A stretch of DNA of 64,000 nt from Microdochium bolleyi. Taxonomy: Eukaryota > Ascomycota > Sordariomycetes > Xylariales > Microdochiaceae. The notes beneath the pieces were generated by a model, which had not been told where the DNA came from, made no database searches, and was given only the letters and a program-made list of their open reading frames with translations. Location: assembly GCA_001566295.1 (NCBI GenBank), contig KQ964254.1, forward strand, positions 682,001 to 746,000, read 5' to 3'. Within the stretch, counting starts at the first letter, position 1. The number at the start of each line of letters is the position of its first letter. The position numbers were made by a program, and so were the translations under genes. Below are positions 47,058 through 57,404 of the stretch, piece by piece.

Positions 47058-48360
47058 GCTAAATGCACGTGATAGTGCTAACAAGATTGCGTTGAGATGT
47101 GTTGGAGTGACGAGTCGGGTATGTAGGACGTTGGCTTCGGGTGAGTTTGTGGTGCGGAAGAGGACGGCTGTGTAGATCATGGCGAAGGAGTTTGAGCAGG
47201 GTCAGTCATAGATTTCGTTGTTGCAGTGGCTAAAGGCATCTTCGGATTGCGGCCAAACGCAATACGTCTTGTCTGCGGAAAGGCTTGATTCAGCATGCTT
47301 GGAGGTGCCAGCATTTGCTGCAAAAGCAGTCCGTTGAATAGAGTGTAGGGAATGACACGGATGAGACACCCTCGCAAGCAATTGGCGTGTGATTTCATGT
47401 CCCGAAGGCCGTGCCGAGAATCTGAGGCTCTTGTTGGTATTCTCCGGTTACAAGTGAGCTTTGTTTCGTCTTTGTGTGCCAAGTATTTCTAGTGTCACGC
47501 AGTGAAAGGAGCAAGCGCCCAGGGTATGGTATGTGATGTTCTCGGTAAGCCTGGCAAACTACCAGCTCGGATGGCTGCTTTATCTGAGGGTTTCTAACAC
47601 GATTGTTTTCCAAGCCTGCACCTGTTAGACATGTTCGTCGTAGGCCAGTTTGCTCCGGCTTTTACCACTCAAGCACATCTTTTCCCCTCTTCTCGCGTTC
47701 GGCCGCAACCCAAAGATCTCTTCAAAACACAAATACAATTGCCAAGTCACTTCCTAGATCTTTCATAGAGAGTTTCTGTATGTATTGATAAACGAATCTC
47801 GTGAGCCTTGACAATGTCCTGCCATTTACACTGGTGAAGCTGTACACTGAGCGGCACCTCCTCGACCTTTGGAGTGCTGAAGGCTAAGCCATCTATCATC
47901 GTTGGCCGCAAAAGTGGCCATCAGTCTGCGTGGAAGGCGTACTCCCTTCCGAGTTCTGAGAGCACAGTAGCCTTCAAATTAGGAAGTAACCTCATAACTT
48001 GAGCACTCCTACAGAGGATGGTCGAGGTTGCTGGTTGAAGCCTTCAATCACAGAAATGTGGAACCCCCACGACAAAGCACCGAAAGTGGAACAAAGCGTG
48101 GATCCTGCATGGCGAACTTCCACGGTCCACACTTTCTCCTCCCACCATCACCAACATCCCTCGTGCCGATATCACAACATGCGCCGACTAACCAGCACGC
48201 CTGCGAGATCGAGCCGCATACCGAAAACAGCCCAGAAGCGGAAACCCGACTGAACCTCCTTCGACGTGAGCGCGAAAGCGTTACACAATAATTTCATCCA
48301 TCCATCCAATACTGCCCCGACAACGAGAGAGCAGCACTCGCTGCTGCCCAAGCCCTCACG
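47058..48360. other. Intergenic between divergent secreted-protein and CCDC130 genes
   Basis: 1.3 kb without a supported gene; it holds both promoters. Confidence 0.5.
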
Positions 48361-49602
48361 ATGCAAGGCTTCAACATGGGCCGCTACGTGCCCCCGGACC
48401 TCGAGGGCACGACATCCGGCAACAAGCTGCACTCCAAGAAACCCCCTGGCCAGCGCACCCGCGCCTCCGACGGCACGCTGCAGCAGACGGTGCGCTTCGA
48501 GATGCCCTTCGCCGTGTGGTGCGGGACCTGCCCCAAGCCCACGATCATCGGGCAGGGCGTGCGGTTCAACGCCGTCAAGGCCCGTGTGGGCAGCTACCAC
48601 AGCACCCCCGTGTGGAGCTTCACGATGCGGCACGCCGCGTGCGGCGGGGAGCTCGAGGTGCGGACGGACCCGGCGAACACGGCGTACGTGGTGGCGCGGG
48701 GCGGGAGGAAGCGCGACACGGGCGAGGACAAGGCCGCGCTCGAGGACGCCGTCGGGGAGGGCGGGCTACGAATCCTGACGGACAGGGAGCGCGAGGAGAT
48801 GCGCGCCAGCGCGTTCAAGCAGCTCGAGCGCACGATCGAGGACCGGGAGCACGCGGCGCAGGCCAAAGTGCGGATCGAGGAGATCGAGGACGCGCAGGCC
48901 AAGGTCTGGGAGGATCCGTACGCGGCGAACGCGAGGCTGCGCAGGGAGTTCCGCGTCGGCCGGCATGAGCGCGAGGAGGCCGGGAGGCAGGCCGAGGATT
49001 TGAAGGACCGGATGAGTCTCGGGTTCGACCTGCTGCCGGAACATGCTGCAGACGCAAAAAGGGCGGCGCTCGTCGACTTCCGGCCGGCCGAGGAGGACCA
49101 GGTCGACGGGAGCAAGGCGCTGGCAAAGCCACTATTCGCGAGTGTTGCCAGAAGCAGCGGGTCAGCTTCTCGGGATGTCTCGAGGACCCCAGACCGGGGG
49201 CGGGCTGCGTCGGCGCCTTCGACAGGAAAGAAGGCAAAGCCAAAGCGGCTAAAGAAGTCAGAGATCGCAGCCGCCAGACAGCGGGACAGCTTCGTCTCTG
49301 AGGTCGTCGGCAACACGCGCATCGCTACAGATCCGTTTCTTGCAGCATTTTCTACCACAGAGGGGCGGGCCCAGTCGACAGCAACAACACGGGCTATCGT
49401 GGGGATCAAGCGAAAGCAGCCTGGTGACGGCATGCAAGGAGGCACGAGCGGTGCCGAGTCCTCGGCAACGAGCTCGACTGTGAGCAAAGCTGTGAAGACG
49501 CACGACGGCAAGATGGAGAGCGCCAGGGATGGCGAGAAAGAAGATGGCGCCAAGGGTGCGGGCTCGTCTTTGGCAATGCTGGTTGAGTACGACTCTGACT
49601 GA
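48361..49602 (+). CDS. saf4: CCDC130/Saf4-type (CWC16 family) splicing factor, 413 aa
   Basis: Intronless. The start MQGFNMGRYVPPDLEG matches the CCDC130/Yju2B branch of the CWC16 family, spliceosome proteins acting around the catalytic steps. Seen here: conserved N-terminus 1-20, a zinc-binding region with CGTC (Cys54, Cys57) and 'GVRFNAVKARVGSYHSTPVW', and a second half-site RHAACGG (His91, Cys94), followed by ELEVRTDPANTAYVV. As I recall, many homologues have C-x2-C at the second half-site; here the first ligand position is His. A long charged helical region (~140-215) and a basic Ser/Ala-rich tail with KKAKPKRLKKSE (a likely nuclear signal) complete it. Length fits fungal homologues. It converges on the UBC8-type gene 495 bp away. 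The splicing role is inferred from the family. Confidence 0.92.
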   Translation: MQGFNMGRYVPPDLEGTTSGNKLHSKKPPGQRTRASDGTLQQTVRFEMPFAVWCGTCPKPTIIGQGVRFNAVKARVGSYHSTPVWSFTMRHAACGGELEVRTDPANTAYVVARGGRKRDTGEDKAALEDAVGEGGLRILTDREREEMRASAFKQLERTIEDREHAAQAKVRIEEIEDAQAKVWEDPYAANARLRREFRVGRHEREEAGRQAEDLKDRMSLGFDLLPEHAADAKRAALVDFRPAEEDQVDGSKALAKPLFASVARSSGSASRDVSRTPDRGRAASAPSTGKKAKPKRLKKSEIAAARQRDSFVSEVVGNTRIATDPFLAAFSTTEGRAQSTATTRAIVGIKRKQPGDGMQGGTSGAESSATSSTVSKAVKTHDGKMESARDGEKEDGAKGAGSSLAMLVEYDSD

Positions 49603-50097
49603 CCTGCCAGCGAGAGGCAGCTTTTTGGCTCGACAGTGCTATGTCGTAGGCAGGCCTGTAGGCATGGGATGGCGTTGATTGTTTTAATGATACCCACGCT
49701 GCGAAGCTTTATAGATGCATTTCAGCCACTCAAAGGCAAAAGTGTTATGGCTAGCACCTAACCAGCAGATCCTGCGTACGTGAGTTCAATGGTTGAATTT
49801 GTCAAGTATCAATCGTTTCATTCAAGAGCTGGCTGGATGTCCGCAAGACGTGGCCGAGTACCGAACGACTCGAGACCGAAGCTACTTTTGACGTTCACAT
49901 CACCAAGAGGACACATGTAGAGTTGAGAGGCAAAAAGACACAGCCAGAAACCATGATCGGGACCCAACCACCAAAGACAGCACATAAACATGACCCCAAA
50001 ACCCAAAGCAATGAAAGTTCAACCCAAATACTCCTGATCCAAGCTAGAGAAAGCAGTCCAAAACCCAGGTGACTGTGGCGTGGCTCCGGTTGCTCGC
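49603..50097. other. Shared 3' region of CCDC130 and UBC8-type genes
   Basis: 495 bp; no gene supported. Confidence 0.5.
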
Positions 50098-51187
50098 TCA
50101 GACGTCGTCCATCTTGCCAGCAGCCTCGTCGTCGTCATCGTCATCGCCGAAGCTGGCGACGGAGGACAGATCGTCGTCCTCTTGGCTCTCCGCGCCTGTC
50201 TCGTCGGCAGCGTCTTTGCTTGCATATTTCTGGACGTACTCTGTCGTGGCGAGGAAGAGATCGTTGTCGTGTCAGCAGGTTTCATCCGAACACATGGCCT
50301 AGAACACCGGATTAAGCACTCTCTTCAGTCATGACGCACCTTTGACCTTCGCCTCATAGCTCTTGGGCTCCCGCATGAGCAGCGCCGCGGCCTCGCCGTT
50401 CAGGGGGTCGGCGGGGTTGGGGTATCGGAGGAGTTGTGGAAGGAAGACCTCGAAGATGTTGATCATGTCGAACATTGGGGACCAGGTCTGGTTGATGACA
50501 TCCAGGCACACGGAGCCGGACCTGTCCGAGAATTGTTAGCCCAGTAATACGAGGTCCCTTTGTGCCGCCGTCTTCTTCCTTGCTCGTTCGACACGAAGGA
50601 AAGGGCTGGCCTGAACGTACAGCTCGTCGATATTTGGGTGGAAGATGCGGTTAACAAAGCCGATGCTGGGCGACTTGTACGGATACTGGTCGGGCAGCTC
50701 AACGTGGATCTTCCACAGACCGTTCTCGAAGGGCGTCTCTGTTGGTCCTTTGAAGCGCACGTAGAACTCTTGCCTGTTCGGGGGGAGGCATTTCGATTAG
50801 CAACGGGCTGCAAGAGAGGCGGGTCGTCGCGGACGGCGAGACTCACACTGCGAAAGAAACAAGTCAGTAAAGCTATCTCATGGCAGCTGCTGATAGGAGC
50901 TGATCTGGACACTGCTGAACATTGTTTGACTTACTGTTGTCATTCACCAATGTGACTTCGTAGTCGCTCATGAGCCTAAGTTCGTTAGTGGCCATGGCTG
51001 ACGGCGAGCGGTGACACCAACAACGTACATCCTGTGAGCACGTTAGCTAGGGTTACATGAGCGATTTAGGCCTCTCCAACGCACTTCATGACCTGCAAGT
51101 ATAGGTTAGCCTATGGTTACTTCAAGGCGCGGCCACTACGGAGGGTAGGCTCACATCGGTCTCGATTCTCCTGCGTGGACTGCTCAT
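50098..51187 (-). CDS. ubc8: UBC8/UBE2H-type ubiquitin-conjugating enzyme E2 with micro-exons, 187 aa
   Basis: Eight exons on minus: 51187..51155, 51092..51085 (8 nt), 51031..51029 (3 nt), 50975..50935, 50847 (1 nt), 50773..50621, 50521..50340 and 50240..50098. They join to exactly 188 codons. The E2 carries activated ubiquitin on a Cys and passes it on with a RING or GID-type ligase. In yeast, Ubc8 serves the GID ligase that degrades gluconeogenic enzymes. Seen here: SSPRRRIETD at the start, the HPN block (FHPNIDELSGSVCLDV) with catalytic Cys85, INQTWSPMFDMINIF and LLRYPNPADPLNGEAA. An acidic tail rich in Asp/Glu follows, as in fungal Ubc8. The first six exons are forced by protein conservation. 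Every intron has a GT start, AG end and a CTAAC/CTGAC/CTAAT-like branch in the micro-exon region. The enzyme looks complete only if all micro-exons are used. Confidence 0.93.
50847..50847 (-). other. ubc8: 1-nt micro-exon (exon 5) of UBC8-type gene
   Basis: A single T lies between acceptor TTTCGCAG and donor GTGAGT. It is the middle base of the Met29 codon, whose A comes from exon 4 and G from exon 6. The upstream intron (87 nt) has branch TACTGAC, and the downstream intron (73 nt) has branch TGCTAATC and acceptor GAACAG. Without this base the join to exon 6 is out of frame. Confidence 0.7.
51029..51031 (-). other. ubc8: 3-nt micro-exon (exon 3) of UBC8-type gene
   Basis: GAT between acceptor CACAG (53-nt intron, branch AGCTAACG) and donor GTACGT (53-nt intron, branch CACTAACG). 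It supplies the last base of Lys14 and two bases of Met15. Skipping it keeps the frame but removes one residue. Confidence 0.75.
51085..51092 (-). other. ubc8: 8-nt micro-exon (exon 2) of UBC8-type gene
   Basis: GTCATGAA between acceptor TTGCAG (branch GGCTAACC) and donor GTGCGT. It encodes Val12, Met13 and the first two bases of Lys14. Confidence 0.85.
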
Positions 51188-54100
51188 GGTGGCGTTCGTG
51201 GCTGTCTGGTCTTGCCAAGGACTTGATCTTGCTCAAAGAAGCTGGAATGTGCCTTTTGGGGTCGCTCTGCCGACGATGGTAGATTGTTGAGTGTGGTGCT
51301 CGTCCCGAGATCGTCCGTTCGCGTGGTGCGGGGAAGTCGGGAGGTGATCGGAAGGATGCTGCGGCGTTGCAGACGGGCAGGCAGTGATTCGGATGCGTCG
51401 ACACTTAGGTAGCGGCTCGTAAGAGGCGGGGGGCAGTCGGTAGGTACGCGTAGAGATCGGAAATTGAGGTGGTTGAAGGTTGGGAATGGCGGAAGTCGAG
51501 GAGGAGGATGGGCAGGAGTGACGATGGATGATCCGGGGTGGAGTCCAGGGGACCTGGACGGACGAGCCAGGGCGTTGAACCGTAGAGGTGGCTGTCCTGG
51601 TACTGTGCCGCGACTTGTGGGTGGAGACGGTAGTACCTCTCAATTGCTGTAATTTGTATGGGTTGAGCTGGTAGACGCGGAGACATGCAGAGTCTCGGAG
51701 GGCTTGATGGCACGTGCTTCGCGCGGAGTACTGCGTAGCGCTGTTCTGGTGAAGTCACAAGACCAGGTGCGCTGTGGATGACGCGCCAGCGCTGATAAGG
51801 CGCCGACGCCCCACGGACCATTTGCGGGGTGGTGCCTGAGGCACTGGCATCACGACCATACCTTTATGCTACATTCTTGGGTTGGGCATTGACAACAGGC
51901 GAAACAATGAGGCTGACAAGCGATCTCTCGTTCGCCATATTCGTCGACATTGGCACACCCTTGTGTCAAGGACTGGGTGCACGTGCGGTACTACATGTAT
52001 GTGTTGCTGGCGAGGAGACCGTGTGTAACATAGTGTATAACCTCGCCTGCCGTGCACCTCTTCGAAGGCTATCGACGAGCATCCGCGAAGCAAATCTACG
52101 TTAGATTTGACTTTGACCACCACGGCTAGTTTGAAGAAAAATATGGGTAACGTGGGACAGCATAACGAGAGATATTGGTGTACTGCGACGTTGCCTGCAA
52201 GTATCTGACTCTACCTTCTGTACCTCTAGACCTCACCTTGAAGTACTACTTTCTCAAAATATGCGGTCTCATACCAACGGTAACCGAGAAGAGGCATCTT
52301 GAGTATGAGATGGAGAGTGCTTTGCGGCCAGCCCAATCCAGAGCACGCGATCAACGGAGCAGTACACAAATACAGCCACCGAACCATGGGGCGCGAGGAT
52401 AGAAAATACCATCATCCTGGTCATTCCATGCCCTTCAAATCTATCGACAAAGCATCTCCTTCCATTTGCATCGATGCCAATTTATAACAATCTATAAGCG
52501 GTAGATATAATGGTATTTGGCATCACCATGGAATTGCGGCTTCACTGATGAGTCTCACAACACTGCTGGGATTTGTGGCACGCTGCCGGATTCTGGGAGC
52601 GCTGACCGCTTTCTGACCGATTTGGTTGATTCACCATAATCGGCCTTGCACTAATAACCAGCCCGACCAGCTCGTCCATCTGCTGGTTTTAGGATGCACG
52701 TCTCGGGCTCAGACTACGCAACGAAGCACAACAACCAGAGCTCTGGGGTGTGAGCCTTGACACTATGTTTGATACGACAAGTCTGTGGCGTGTAGATCGG
52801 ACTGTTCTCAGTACATTTCTCCAGCTTCAAGACGTGCACTTTCCATGCCGCCATTTGAAATATTACGGACTGGTGGTCTTTCGAGATATTGAGGGGGAAC
52901 CTGCTGCGAAGTCCATCCTTGTGAACATACGTCGTGGCCTGTAACAGGCTATATCCCATTGACCAAAGAGTGAGTACTATCATGTTTGCGCTTCGAATCT
53001 CCATTTATTGGCTGTCTACATCTTGCAATTCAGATAAAAGTCCGCCGCAAGTCGCACGGCAGGAAGAGAGGCTTGGAGTAGTCTATCTGGAGGTAGCGCC
53101 TCGCGTCCCTTGCAGACATTGAGACTTTCAATATCTTCAAGTAATCTTCCCGAGAGTGGGCTTTTTTCGGCCGCAGCAGAGTGATACATTTGAGAGAGGA
53201 GATCCCCAACTCAAGGTACTCGTCACTTAGTGTATACCCTAGGGTGTCCATCCACAGGCGATTTCTTCAGAGGAGAAACTGTAGAGGACCGGTGTCGATG
53301 TGTATGCAAGCCAGCAGACCATTTCTTTGCCTTCTGATAGGTCCAGCTCTCGGCAATGGGGTCTGAGCTCTTCCTGCAGTTGAGAGGCCACTATTACCAT
53401 ATTACGGTTCGTGCAAGTAACGTTCCTGCGGTCGACAGAGCTAAGACTTAGTGATTTCAACTGTGGTAATTGCTAGTTGTCTGTCTCAAGGAAAAGCTCT
53501 AGAAGAGTGACTGTGAGCACTGAACGGTTTATCTGCTCCAAAGGAGCTCTAAATGCTGACTCATGCGAGCACCGGTAAGTATCTTATATGCTCAATGTCA
53601 CACATCATAAATCGTAAAGTCTAACAATCAACGTTACTATCAGAGAGCTTTCACGACGGCAAAACGCGATAGCAGAGCTGGCGCGGCCACACCATCTGAG
53701 CCCTATCCATTTAGTTACCATGCCAGAAGTGACTCAGATCCTTGAGTACTGGACTACATCGAGTCTGTAGACCTGAAGCAAATGCCTGCATCTCCATGTG
53801 GCTGTAGTCCCCACGACAAAGAACCTGGGGAGCACCTATGGGAAAGTGAAGTCCACATTCCGCATGACGCTGCTGTGATTATCAGCACTGCACTCAAGTC
53901 AGCCGCATTGACAACGCACTATACGTTCATAAAAAGACCGAGCCCAGCTCCTTTGACGACAGAGTTACCCCGATCCGTCGCTCTATCGCACGTGCGAGGA
54001 CACCCATGACGGTTGGAGAAGATGTCCCAGGCAGGCACCTGGCCTCGGTCAGATAAGGTGATCATGATGCCCCTTACAGGTAGATCACGTAACGGTCTCC

Positions 54101-55313
54101 GTCTGGGCGCAGACACTATATGTATGAACCAAGGCTGGCTTACCCAAAGTAGAAGTAGCACCTCGCAAGGGCAGCACAATTGGATGAAGACGAGTGATGT
54201 TTGCAGTCACAGTTTTCTTCGATACTGCGATTTGGTCATAAAAGTCTGTAAGCAACATCAACGGACACTTATGTGCCAAAATCGTGCTGTAATACAGGGG
54301 CATATGTCGTGCTTATACCCTGCCCAGTCTCCTTTGCGTTCTGGATATCCTTACGTGGTCAGACATGTCTTCACACACTATTCTGAGATGGATACTGGCA
54401 TTTGCCAATTTTCTAAGGCAACACACTCGAACGCATTTGTAACAGGAACGTCCGCAGCACGCCGATGACTTCGTGGCTTTTCGGGGCATATGCGTGTGTG
54501 AGCTGCACGAATGCTGCGCATAGCTTGCAACTGCTCCGTAGCAAATGCCGCCGACGCTGCAGACTAAGCCTCTCAACCGGCGGCAGCAACAAGAAGGAGA
54601 TGGCACCGTCTTCATCAAACCTTTCGACCACCGCCCATTACATCCCTTCCAGTAACCAAGCTTTTGCTAAGCTCGTGATTAATGCGCGCAGGGGTGCTCT
54701 CCCGCGCCTTAGCGGTGTCAGCGGGAATGTCAGAAAAGGAACAATGCACCCAAGCATGTGCGTGATCTTCCGGCACCAGCCAATCGGACGAATTCCACGC
54801 GGCCCGCGGGTAATCTCGTTACCTAAGGGTTTGCCAACAACATTCACGTTCTTGATCAAAAGGGATGATCGACGACGAGGATTCACATGACGGCCATTGC
54901 GAGATCCAAGAAATCGCTCTCACTTGATATGAGCCATTTCCTGGCCGGTGTGTGCAGCTTTGCCTTGTCCGTCTCGGGGTGCCCAGCCACGAGTGCCTGG
55001 CGTCCGTGTCTCATGATTATGCCGCAAAAAGGCGTGGCCAGCAGCCAGGTGTTGGACCTTGCAGACGGACCGCCTTTCGTGTTAGTCGCCGGGCTGCAGA
55101 AGACGATAATTGCCTCAAGTCGCAAGGCGGCGAGAACATGGAACTCTGGTCGGGTACCTGGCTCTATGGACGCCGTCTGACATCCCCTTTCACCATCCTG
55201 CTCCGTTCCTCTTCTTCCTGTCACCATTCCCATCTCCCAACGGTACCGCCGAGTAAAGGGAGTGAAGACGAGAGCTCGCCACCACACAGGTCAAGTTGAT
55301 AACTGCGCCGCCA
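51188..55313. other. 4.1 kb gene-free stretch with lower-G+C core
   Basis: No gene supported. From about 52.1 to 54.5 kb the DNA is visibly richer in A+T than the rest and open frames are short (under 100 codons). I see no transposase, terminal repeats or recognisable protein remnant. Confidence 0.45.
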
Positions 55314-56237
55314 ATGGCTGGGGCAGCATCGTCGCCGGCCGCGGACCCGCCGCCCACGTCCTCGGATGCGACCAAGATCGCCCTCGCCCTCAGCGTGATC
55401 TTCATCTTGTGCATCTTCGGCACGGCGTTTGGCGCGCGGCAGTGCATCCGGCGGCAGATCGAGGCCGGGTTATCAGACCATCAAGGGCAACACCAAGAGC
55501 TACAACAGCAGCGACGACGACGCAATCACTGGACCCGCGGGAGCGCGATGACGAGGCCGTGGCCCGAGATGGAGACGGTCGCCGGTCAGAGAACGCCGAA
55601 TGGAAGGAGGATAGACGGCGGGACGAATCGCAGGACGAGGAGAGGCCTGGCGGCCGACAAGATCGCGCGGTTCTCGGTAGTCAGCTTCCACGACCAGGAC
55701 CTTCGTCACATAGAGGCCCGGGTCGAGGAACATGATCAAGCCTACCCACAGCCACAACGCATCATCGTCCGAACCCAGCCTCAAGGCTCAGACAGCATCC
55801 CGGCATCGTCAGTTCTCTCGAAGACATCGAGGATCATGTCAAGACTCCGACCAGCCCAACACACGTCAGCTGAAGCAATAGCACGCAAGACAGCCACAAA
55901 ACCGGACAAGAAAGCGCTGACGGATCCATCCTTACACAGCAGGACCAGCTGCTCTATATGCACCGACGACCTGGCCGAGGGCGTGCACGTGCGCAGGCTG
56001 CCCTGCGGGCACGTCTTCCATCCGGCGTGCGTGGACCAATGGCTGCGCGAGAGGGCCCGGACGTGTCCCCTGTGGTGAGTACGCTGTTTTCTTCTTCCTC
56101 CTCATCTTCTTCTTCTTCTTCTTCCTCGCAGCAGCATCAGCAGCAACAGGTCGCCGGCTCGGCTCAGATCGGCCAGTAGGCCTCGCGTCGGAGCTTGTTG
56201 CAGCGTGATGGATGATAACGACGCCTGTGGTTTCTAA
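55314..56237 (+). CDS. Membrane-anchored RING-H2 protein (ATL-like E3 ligase), 288 aa
   Basis: Two exons, 55314..56074 and 56132..56237. The intron (57 nt) has donor GTGAGT and acceptor CTCGCAG after a TTC-rich tract. ATG at 55314 is the first in frame. One hydrophobic segment near residues 22-42 (ALALSVIFILCIFGTAFG) would anchor the protein. A long polar, Gln/Arg-rich middle follows, then a RING-H2 domain with the full C3-H2-C3 ligand set: Cys213, Cys216, Cys231, His233, His236, Cys239, Cys251 and Cys254. The last ligand, Cys254, is encoded across the splice junction (TG from exon 1, C from exon 2); unspliced RNA would end CPLW-stop. The C-terminal tail from exon 2 is Ser/Arg-rich. RING-H2 proteins bind an E2 and promote ubiquitin transfer; substrates are unknown. 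Confidence 0.85.
56083..56127. repeat. (TTC/TCC)n tract inside an intron
   Basis: TTC-rich repeat forming the polypyrimidine tract of the RING-H2 gene intron. Confidence 0.75.
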
Positions 56238-56589
56238 TTTGAGTCTTTCTGCTGCTATTGCATAAGCTAATTTGGACTCATTTGTGCTGGTTCACAATAG
56301 TCGTCTCGACCTCGAGGCATATCTTGCCCTTACGGCCACGGAAGCACCACTGTTGCAGAAGCCGGGCACTGCCAGGCTTCGAAGTACTTCCATTGTGTGA
56401 GTGGAGGCCCACAACACGGCGAGACGGTTATGTTCATCAGCGGGGGTACTCCTCCGTCCGTCGGGAATTACTCCAGAGGACACGGTTAATGTCAATGGTG
56501 TGGCAGTACCTGTCTGAAGGGTTCTCGGAAATGTCAGGGCTCACCAAAGCTTCGAAACACCTCCCTCTCCCCGTGACATGCTGCACGGC
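56238..56589. other. 3' flank of RING-H2 gene
   Basis: About 350 bp; no gene supported. Confidence 0.4.
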
Positions 56590-57404
56590 TTATAGTATTG
56601 CTGTGGATATTCTATAGGGAGCTGAGAAATGTACATTTTTCAAGCCGAGCTCCACTTGCCGCAGTTGCCGTTGCTCAGCATGAACGACGCTCGTGGTGGT
56701 GGTGGTGGTCGAGGTCACCGTGAACGCCTGGGTCGAGACGGTGGACATCAGGGTGGTGTTAATGGTGGTGGAGAAGCTCCGGGTCGTGGTGTGGGTTGCC
56801 TGGAAGCTGGTGGTCACGGAGGTCACTGTGCTTGTGATGGTAGATGTTGCTGTCGAGGCGGGCTGCGTCCTAGTGGTGGTCTTGGTGGCCACGACGGAGG
56901 ACGTCACGGTGGAAGTGGTGGTCGGCGAGCAGGCAGCTGCATTGTGATAGGCGTGCTCTAGATCTTTCCTGCCGTTAGCCCGCTTGGTCACGGGCTGAGG
57001 AGAGTTGACAGGGAACTCGGACCGGAACGGTACGAAGGCCTGCGCGGCCTACACGGTGACCTGGAGTGCTACTGTGACGGTGGTAACGGACCGCAGAATT
57101 CCAGTCAATGTACTCGTCGTGGTGATAGTTGTCTGGCTCGTTTCAAACCCGGTATGCGTGGTGCTCAACGTGGCCGTCCCGCTCGTGGTGGTGGTGGTCA
57201 CGGTGCTGGTGTCGATCTTCGTCGTAGAAGTGGTCGATGGCGACGGGGCGATGACAGAGACGACCACGACGTGCTGGTCACTGTCGTGGTCGTCGTGTCT
57301 GTACAAATGGACGGCGACGGACTGCTGCCGCAAGGACTGGCTATAGTACTGCTGGCGACAAAAGCAGCGATTCAGTAGGTCAGCGGCCTGAATATGGACC
57401 TCAT
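56590..57404 (-). pseudogene. Degraded Thr/Ser-rich mucin-like secreted protein gene
   Basis: Reading minus from the ATG at 57404 gives MRSIFRPLTY, a TGA (57374..57372), then IAAFVASSTIAS, together a disrupted signal peptide. CTDTTTTTVTSTS follows. The Thr-rich reading then moves to another frame near 57250 (STTSTTKIDTSTVTTTTTSG), hits TAG at 57051..57049 and continues in the same frame with FVPFRSEFPVN, a Lys-Arg pair, ACSPTTTSTVTSSV and more Thr repeats, until a stop at 56590. The TGA and TAG could come from CGA and CAG by C-to-T change, the kind RIP produces. At least three lesions make an intact gene unlikely. The original was probably a secreted, heavily O-glycosylated surface protein. 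An alternative is a live gene with introns I have not found. Confidence 0.55.
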
